Of a stretch of 64,000 nucleotides of DNA, positions 58,815-64,000 are shown piece by piece (position 1 is the first letter of the stretch; each line of letters begins with the position of its first letter). A program made the position numbers and the translations under genes. The notes under the pieces were generated by a model. It was given only the letters and a program-made list of their open reading frames with translations, had not been told where the DNA came from and did no database searches. The stretch comes from Pelomonas margarita (GTDB lineage Bacteria > Pseudomonadota > Gammaproteobacteria > Burkholderiales > Burkholderiaceae_C), in NCBI RefSeq assembly GCF_043555875.1, contig NZ_JBIGHW010000007.1:223210-287209 (forward strand), in the 5' to 3' direction.

Positions 58815-60458
58815 CTAAGGCACGCCGCCGTGGTTGCTGCGCAGCTCGCGCAGCTTGATGCACTCCGCGTCGTTGCGGAACTGCGGCTTCTCGCATTGCC
58901 GGTCGATGCACCAGGCACGCGCCAGCAGCACGCGGCCGCCGCAGGCCTCGGCGGCCGTGCGAGGCTCGGCGGCGACCGAGGCTGCCGCGGCCTGCACCGG
59001 TGCGGCCACGGCCGAGGCGGCCGGCTCCGGCGCCGCGAACACCGGGCTGCGCGGCACCGGGCGGAACTCACCCGCCTTCTCGGTGACGATGGGCTTGAGC
59101 GCCCCGCTCTCCCGCCGGGGTGGCGCCGGTGTCGGCGCCGCTGACGGGCGCGGCGCCGAGGCCGGCCCGGCGAGCGAGACGGTGGTCACCTGGGTCTCGG
59201 GCACGGCAACCACCGCACGGGCCGGGGCCGAGGCTGCCAGCGCGGCATCGGCCTGCGAGGCGGGCGAGGACGCCGCGCTGGCGGCCGCATCCACCGGCGC
59301 CGGCACCGCAGCCGGCAGGTTGTGGCGCAGCTGCAGCACGAAAGCCCCGAGCAGCGCCACCGCAGCCACGCCGGCTGCGGCCAGCAGCCAGGGCTTGCGG
59401 CGGGCCGGTTGCGGCACGACGGGCATGGGCGGCAGATCCTCGGGCAGCCCCTGCACGGTGTCGGCGAACTCGATGTCCAGCCGCCCGGTCGGCACCTCGG
59501 CGTCGTCCATGACGGGCGCCGGCCGGGGCGCGGCAGCCTGCAGCGCCCGGGGAGCCGGCACCTCGGCGCGGCCGTCGATGGCCTCGCGCCACGCCGCGGC
59601 GCTCGGCGGCCGTTGGTGCGGCGGCACGCGCAGCGCCCAGTCCAGTGCAGCCAGGAAGGCCGGCGAATAGCCGGGCACGGCCAGCGGCGCCAGCTCGTCG
59701 CCCATGGCGCGCGCAGTGCAGGGCGGCGGCGGGTGGCCGGTCAGCAGTTCATGCATGACGGCGGCCAGCGCATAGAAGTCCGTCCACGGCCCCTGCCTGA
59801 GGCTGGCAGCCTCGGCGTATTGCTCGATGGGCGCGAAGCTGGGCTTGAGGATGGCGGTGAACACCTGCGTGCGGTCGCCAATCGCCTGGCGGGCGGCGCC
59901 GAAGTCCAGCAGGATGGGCGGCGCACCGTCGGCGGGCAGGAAGATGTTGTCGGGCGCAACGTCGCGGTGCCACACCTGCTGCGCGTGCAGCGCCTCCAGG
60001 CCGCCGAGCACGGCGTCGAACACGCGCCGCGCCCAGGCCTCAGGCGGCGGGGTCGGCAGCGTCTTGCGGCCTTCGCGCAGGTTCTGACCCACCAGTCTGG
60101 GCATGGCCATGTAGGCGGTGCCGTTGGCCTCCCAGAAGCGGTAGACCTTGAGCAGCGACGGGTGATCGAAGCGGGCCAGCAGCCGCGCCTCGTTGACGAA
60201 GCTGCGCCGGCCCAGCTCGAAGGTGTCGCGCATGGACGTGGAGCGCACCGACACATGCGAGCGCCCGTCGCGTTGCGCGAACTGGCTGGGCATGTATTCC
60301 TTGATCGCCACGTCGCGCTCCAGCGCGTGGTCGCGCGCCAGGTAGACGATGCCGAAGCCGCCCACCCCCAGCGTGCCCAGCACCTCCAGCTCGCCGAAAC
60401 GGGTGCCTGTGGGCAGGGCCAGCAAGGTGTTGTCGGCGTCGTCAGCTGCGGCGGTCAT
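58815..60458 (-). CDS. membrane Ser/Thr protein kinase
   Basis: This 547-residue protein has a kinase domain (residues ~20-300) with Gly loop GVGGFG (31-36), Lys53, catalytic Asp166 (HRDVAPDN, with Ala in place of the usual Lys) and DFG at 185-187. A membrane helix at ~356-376 and an Ala/Pro-rich periplasmic part follow. The last ~40 residues have four cysteines (EACGG, AWCIDRQC, AECIK) that may form a disulfide-bonded sensor. It is downstream of an unknown repeat protein gene. Confidence 0.88.
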   Translation of the reverse strand: MTAAADDADNTLLALPTGTRFGELEVLGTLGVGGFGIVYLARDHALERDVAIKEYMPSQFAQRDGRSHVSVRSTSMRDTFELGRRSFVNEARLLARFDHPSLLKVYRFWEANGTAYMAMPRLVGQNLREGRKTLPTPPPEAWARRVFDAVLGGLEALHAQQVWHRDVAPDNIFLPADGAPPILLDFGAARQAIGDRTQVFTAILKPSFAPIEQYAEAASLRQGPWTDFYALAAVMHELLTGHPPPPCTARAMGDELAPLAVPGYSPAFLAALDWALRVPPHQRPPSAAAWREAIDGRAEVPAPRALQAAAPRPAPVMDDAEVPTGRLDIEFADTVQGLPEDLPPMPVVPQPARRKPWLLAAAGVAAVALLGAFVLQLRHNLPAAVPAPVDAAASAASSPASQADAALAASAPARAVVAVPETQVTTVSLAGPASAPRPSAAPTPAPPRRESGALKPIVTEKAGEFRPVPRSPVFAAPEPAASAVAAPVQAAAASVAAEPRTAAEACGGRVLLARAWCIDRQCEKPQFRNDAECIKLRELRSNHGGVP

Positions 60459-60518
60459 GGCGCGCGAGGGTAACGCAGCACCGCGTGGCCGACAGCCCGA
60501 AAAACAGCGACGCGCTGC

Positions 60519-61640
60519 TCAGCGCGACGGGCTGGCCAGGCCCGCGTCGGCGAGCCGCTGGGCCCATTGCCGGCGCTGGGCAGCGTCGTCGGCCCAGGCC
60601 GCCTGGGCGGCATCGGCATGGCGGGCGGCCAGCAGCTCGTCGCGCAGCCGCGCGTAGACCTGGGCCAGCCGGGCGTGCAGGGCGGCGCGCTCGTCGAGGT
60701 CACAAAGCGGCGAGTCCTCGGCCAGCACCTCGACGGCCGCCTGGTCGGCCAGCGCGCGGGCCTTCAGGGCCTCGCCGCTATTGGCCCAGCACCAGGCCAG
60801 GTCGGCCAGCAGGCTGCCGCCCACGCGGGCCAGGCCGGTGGCCACGGCCTCGGGCAGGTGCGCTTCCAGCAGCACGGCGGCGGCGGCAAAGTCGCCCTGC
60901 ACAGTGAGCAGCTGCGCGCGCAGCAGCGGCGTCAGGTCGGCCCGGGCAGAGCCGCCCACGGCTTCGTCGAAGTGGCCGATGGAGTCCACGCCCAGCAGGA
61001 CGGCCGGCGCCTCGCCGGGCTCGCCGGCCAGCGCCGCGTGGCGGATGCGCAGCGCGCGCATCTGGGTCTGGTTGTAGAGCAACGCCGCCAGGCCGGCATC
61101 GTCTCCATCCGCACCGGCCGCGCGGCGGCCGAAGGCATACCAACCCGAGGCCGCAGCCGGGTCGCCGGCGAGGTCCCAGGCCATGCCGAGCGCGGAGGCA
61201 ACGCGGCAGGCGGCGGCGTTGTCGACCGGCGCCGCCAGCGCCGCGGCCGCGTGGGTGACGAGGCGGTCGATGTCGCGGTCGACGAAGGCCATCTGCGCCA
61301 GCCACGCGTCGGCCAGCGCCTGCAGCGCCCCCAGGCCAGCCGCAGCAGCCATCACCTGGGCGCGGCGCACGCGGTCACGGGCACCGCCGCCGAAGGCCGC
61401 AAAGTAGGCGGCCAGCCCTTCCGCCAGATGCAGCCAGGCCGCCAGCTCGATGCGCGGCTGCACCAGCGCGCGGGCATGCAGGCGGTTCAGTTCCTCGCGG
61501 GCCTGGGCCTCACGGCCATGGCGCAGCCACAGGATGGCGCGCTGCACCTGCAGCACGGCGCTGCGCCCCGGCATGGCGGCTACGGCGGCGATCTCGCCAT
61601 CCAGTCGCTGGGCCAGCCGGCTGCGCAGCTTGACGTTCAC
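60519..61640 (-). CDS. TPR-like helical repeat protein, unknown function
   Basis: This 373-residue protein is nearly all helix, rich in Ala and Leu, with a repeat-like pattern (REELNRLHARALVQP, AASALGMAW-like, GDFAAAAVLLEAHLPEA) suggestive of TPR/solenoid repeats. No enzyme motif, signal peptide or membrane helix is evident. It lies 60 bases before the kinase gene and 22 after purC on the same strand, so it could be a partner or substrate of the kinase. Confidence 0.65.
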   Translation of the reverse strand: MNVKLRSRLAQRLDGEIAAVAAMPGRSAVLQVQRAILWLRHGREAQAREELNRLHARALVQPRIELAAWLHLAEGLAAYFAAFGGGARDRVRRAQVMAAAAGLGALQALADAWLAQMAFVDRDIDRLVTHAAAALAAPVDNAAACRVASALGMAWDLAGDPAAASGWYAFGRRAAGADGDDAGLAALLYNQTQMRALRIRHAALAGEPGEAPAVLLGVDSIGHFDEAVGGSARADLTPLLRAQLLTVQGDFAAAAVLLEAHLPEAVATGLARVGGSLLADLAWCWANSGEALKARALADQAAVEVLAEDSPLCDLDERAALHARLAQVYARLRDELLAARHADAAQAAWADDAAQRRQWAQRLADAGLASPSR

Positions 61641-61662
61641 GGGTGCACCCTTCGTGCGGCGC

Positions 61663-62559
61663 TCAGGCCGTCAGCCGCTGCAGCGCTTCCTCGTACTTCT
61701 CGACGGTCTTGGCGATGACGCTGGCCGGCAGCGCGGGCGCGGGTGCGACCTTGCCCCAGGGCCGGCCATCCACGGTGGCCTGCTCCAGCCAGTCGCGCAC
61801 GAACTGCTTGTCGTAGCTCGGGGGGTTGCTGCCGGGCGCGTAGCTCTCGACGGGCCAGTAGCGCGAGGAGTCGGGCGTCAGCACCTCGTCCATCAGCGTC
61901 AGCGTGCCGTCGGCGTCCAGGCCGAACTCGAACTTGGTGTCGGCAATGATGATGCCCTTGGTCAGCGCGAAGTCGGCGGCGCGCTGGTAGAGCTGGATGG
62001 AGATGTCGCGCACGCGCGCGGCCAGCTCGATGCCAATGATGGCTGCGGCCTGATCGAACGAGATGTTCTCGTCGTGGTCGCCCATCTCGGCCTTGGTGGC
62101 GGGCGTGAAGATGGGCGCGGGCAGCTTGTCGGCATTGCGCAGCCCGGCGGGCAGCGCGACGCCGCAGACGCTCTGGGTCTTCTGGTACTCGGCCCAGCCG
62201 CTGCCGGCCAGGTAGCCGCGCACGACGGCCTCGATGGGCAGGGGTTTGAGGCGCTTGACGAGCATGGCGCGGTCGCGGATCTGCGCGCGCTCGGCGTCAG
62301 TGACGGCGCTCAACGGGTCGTCACCGGTCAGGTGGTTGGGGACGATGCCATCGAGCTTGTCGAACCAGAACAGCGCCATCTTGGTCAGCAGCGCGCCCTT
62401 GCCCGGGATGGGCTCACCCATGATGACGTCGAAGGCCGAGAGCCGGTCGCTGGCGATCATCAGGATGCGGTCGTCGCCGACGGCGTAGTTCTCACGCACC
62501 TTGCCGCGGCCGAGCAGGGGAAGGGAGGTGAGGCTGGATTCGTAGAGGGCTTGAGACAT
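61663..62559 (-). CDS. purC: phosphoribosylaminoimidazole-succinocarboxamide synthase
   Basis: This 298-residue enzyme joins CAIR and aspartate in purine synthesis. LLGRGKVRENYAV, ASDRLSAFDVIMGEPIPGKG, EAVVRGYLAGSGWAEY, KAEMGDHDENIS and LMDEVLTPDSSRYWP are typical of the longer betaproteobacterial/yeast-like form. Only seven bases (62560-62566) separate its ATG from a group II intron's domain VI-like stem, so its own promoter and ribosome site must lie beyond or within the intron. Confidence 0.97.
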   Translation of the reverse strand: MSQALYESSLTSLPLLGRGKVRENYAVGDDRILMIASDRLSAFDVIMGEPIPGKGALLTKMALFWFDKLDGIVPNHLTGDDPLSAVTDAERAQIRDRAMLVKRLKPLPIEAVVRGYLAGSGWAEYQKTQSVCGVALPAGLRNADKLPAPIFTPATKAEMGDHDENISFDQAAAIIGIELAARVRDISIQLYQRAADFALTKGIIIADTKFEFGLDADGTLTLMDEVLTPDSSRYWPVESYAPGSNPPSYDKQFVRDWLEQATVDGRPWGKVAPAPALPASVIAKTVEKYEEALQRLTA

Positions 62560-62566
62560 TAGTAGA

Positions 62567-62610
62567 TGTTGGCCCTTTCGCGGGCCCGTAGGTCGTTAAC
62601 AGAGCCAACA
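62567..62610 (-). ncRNA. group II intron domain VI-like stem
   Basis: TGTTGGC (62604-62610 read on the minus strand) pairs with GCCAACA (62567-62573), with a loop containing the AACGACCTA region that could hold the branch-point adenosine. The branch A cannot be assigned with certainty by eye. Confidence 0.55.
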
Positions 62611-62619
62611 CCCCCGTTC

Positions 62620-62652
62620 AAACCGTGCGTGCGGATTTCCCGCACACGGCTT
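62620..62652 (-). ncRNA. group II intron domain V (catalytic helix)
   Basis: On the minus strand the 33-base helix begins AAGCCGTGTGCGG, has a GAAA tetraloop and returns as TCCGCACGCACGGTTT. The AGC catalytic triad, the GNRA loop and the two-base CG bulge match the family consensus. It is the strongest RNA element in the window. Confidence 0.88.
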
Positions 62653-62677
62653 ACCAGTGGTCCGTCGGCTCGCAGCA

Positions 62678-64000
62678 TTACGCAGATCTCCCTTTGACGG
62701 GAGGGTTGCCCGGGTAGCGGATCGTCCCGCGCAGGCGATGCAATCCAAGGCTTTCGAAGTAGTCTCGATCCCAGTGCTGAGCTTGGCCCGGACGCAAGTG
62801 GCGGCCCGCCCGCGCGACCCGCAAATTGCGCGGTCGCTGCACGACGAAGCCATCCACGTCACCGAACTGGTCGGCCGCGTTGCCAGTGCGGAAGTACTGC
62901 CCCCAGCCACGCAGCACCGGATTGAGCTCGGCCATCACGCTTCGCACCTCCCGATGGCACCACGCTCTCGGAGTCAGCTCCCTCACCCGCTCTCGCACTC
63001 GGTTCATGGCCTTTTGGCTTGGCCATCGCTGCAGGTAGTAGCGCTTGAGCCCTTTCTGCTCCAACAGCCGTCCGCTCATGCGCTTGTGCAGGTGGCAGCC
63101 CAGGAAGTCGAAGCCTTCCTGGCCTTGCGTCAGCACGACGCGTCGCGTCTTCTGTGGGTGCAATGTCAGCCCCAGTCGGCCCAACACGTGCTCGATTCGG
63201 CGTTGCGCCTCTTCGCAGCCCTGCGCCGTGCGGCACATCACCACGAAGTCGTCCGCATATCGCACCAGCGTCCCGAGGTGTGCGCCATGACGCGCCCACA
63301 CCCGGTCCAACACATGTAGGTAGATGTTGGACAGCAGCGGCGAGATTACACCGCCCTGCGGCGTTCCTGCCACCGGGTGGCTCACCACACCGTCTTCCAT
63401 CACGCCCGCCCGCAGCCACTGCCTCACCAGATTGAGCATCCGCCGGTCACTCACCCGCTGGCCCACCAGCACCAGCAGTTTGTCGTGTTCGATGTTGCCG
63501 AAGTAGTTCTCGATGTCAGCAACCAGCACGTGATCCACGCCGTGGGCTCCCAGTTTCCTGAGTTCCTCCAGCGCCATCGTTGCACTGCGTCCGGGTCGGA
63601 ACCCATACGAGCACGGCTTGAAGTCCTCCTCGAAGATGGGCTCCAGCACCAGCTTGGCCGCCATCTGCACCACTCGGTCTCGCACAGTCGGGATGCCCAG
63701 TGGCCGCTTCCTTGCATCTGCCTTGGGGATGTAGGTGCGCCGCACGACCTGCGCCCCGTACTCACCTGCGCGCAGCACCTCGCCCAGCTCCTCCAGGAAG
63801 CGCCGGACTCCATACTGCTCGACTTCGCCGATCGTCACCCGATCAGCGCCCGCTGCGCCCTTGTTACGGCGCGCTCGCTTCCACGCCTCGTGCAGGATGT
63901 CAGCCCTGCACACATGGTCGTACAACGCATGGAAGCGCCTTCCCGGAGCCCGCTTGGCTGCGGCCCAGAGCTGCCTTCGCAGTTGTCGCACTTTGTCGCT
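62678..64000 (-). CDS. ltrA: group II intron reverse transcriptase-maturase (partial)
   Basis: At least 440 residues are visible. The frame continues past the right edge (GTG at 63991 is internal: the codons before it read SDK), so the start is not in the window. RT motifs include ADARKRPLGIPTVRDRVVQMA, SYGFRPGRSAT, GTPQGGVISPLLSNIYL and the catalytic YADD. The group II maturase (X) domain ends with YFESLGLHRLRGTI. No HNH endonuclease is present. It supports intron splicing and mobility. Confidence 0.93.
   Translation of the reverse strand, partial: SDKVRQLRRQLWAAAKRAPGRRFHALYDHVCRADILHEAWKRARRNKGAAGADRVTIGEVEQYGVRRFLEELGEVLRAGEYGAQVVRRTYIPKADARKRPLGIPTVRDRVVQMAAKLVLEPIFEEDFKPCSYGFRPGRSATMALEELRKLGAHGVDHVLVADIENYFGNIEHDKLLVLVGQRVSDRRMLNLVRQWLRAGVMEDGVVSHPVAGTPQGGVISPLLSNIYLHVLDRVWARHGAHLGTLVRYADDFVVMCRTAQGCEEAQRRIEHVLGRLGLTLHPQKTRRVVLTQGQEGFDFLGCHLHKRMSGRLLEQKGLKRYYLQRWPSQKAMNRVRERVRELTPRAWCHREVRSVMAELNPVLRGWGQYFRTGNAADQFGDVDGFVVQRPRNLRVARAGRHLRPGQAQHWDRDYFESLGLHRLRGTIRYPGNPPVKGRSA

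Larger units (their letters stand above)
62560..64000 (-). mobile_element. group II intron, 3' part (5' end outside window)
   Basis: A minus-strand group II intron is recognised by its reverse transcriptase-maturase gene, a domain V and a domain VI-like stem. The 3' splice site must lie within 62560-62566, directly before the purC ATG. The 5' part of the ribozyme is beyond the right edge. The intron protein has no visible HNH endonuclease, as in several bacterial classes that use replication forks for priming. Confidence 0.85.

Overview
The window is high-GC, densely coded bacterial chromosome. It has a nine-gene F1F0 ATP synthase operon, purE-purK-sua5 and purC, MocR/Lrp/NarL/OmpR-type regulators, a PEP-CTERM protein and a TonB receptor beside a GH19 chitinase. 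Together these suggest a betaproteobacterium of the order Burkholderiales, in or near the Roseateles/Mitsuaria/Pelomonas group. The genus is inferred from gene content, not from a marker gene. I see no rRNA, tRNA, CRISPR array or replication origin.

Layout. Positions 1-2682 (minus) hold the upstream end of an aryl-polyene/flexirubin-type lipid-pigment cluster: ketosynthase-like protein, acyltransferase, two acyl carrier proteins and a membrane protein, running off the left edge. Positions 2853-10151 (minus) are atpIBEFHAGDC, with a sigma-70-like promoter at 10209-10237. Positions 10300-15817 (minus) are a chain of seven small-molecule genes (EamA exporter, DUF2917, aminotransferase, PhzF, AlaX, GNAT, SMP-30), several with stop/start overlaps. 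A divergent MocR regulator (15891-17327) has three identical 8-bp sites in the shared promoter. Positions 17451-21201 carry a receiver protein with an unassigned C-terminal domain and a D-amino-acid module (RidA, D-serine-dehydratase-like enzyme, D-aminoacylase). Positions 21423-25322 carry small genes and an OmpR/HK pair. Positions 25431-31453 look like a chitin-use locus (GH19 chitinase, TonB receptor, NagX-like protein, lactonase). Positions 31569-38650 hold CreA, a degenerate GGDEF protein, two secreted unknowns and a NarL-type stress-signalling group around a BON lipoprotein.

The most unusual unit is 39293-42406. Four translationally coupled genes encode an ECF sigma factor, a zinc-finger anti-sigma factor, a secreted subtilase and a predicted outer-membrane barrel. 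The anti-sigma factor's periplasmic tail resembles a subtilisin propeptide, which suggests that the protease, or its prodomain, is the signal. Downstream lie a PQQ-type sugar dehydrogenase, an M28 peptidase, an HTH regulator with small basic proteins, HDOD, PEP-CTERM, Lrp, a periplasmic binding protein and HPD (tyrosine catabolism). A lipase, FadD, an SGNH-fold lipoprotein, Sua5, PurK, PurE, CnoX and a Ser/Thr kinase follow.

The right edge holds purC, with the 3' end of a group II intron (reverse transcriptase, domain V, domain VI-like stem) abutting its start codon; the intron's 5' end is outside the window. Two paired REP-like palindromes (24591-24649 and 31451-31537) are dispersed repeats. 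Start codons were refined by family length, Shine-Dalgarno sites and overlaps, so several calls are shorter than the longest open frame.
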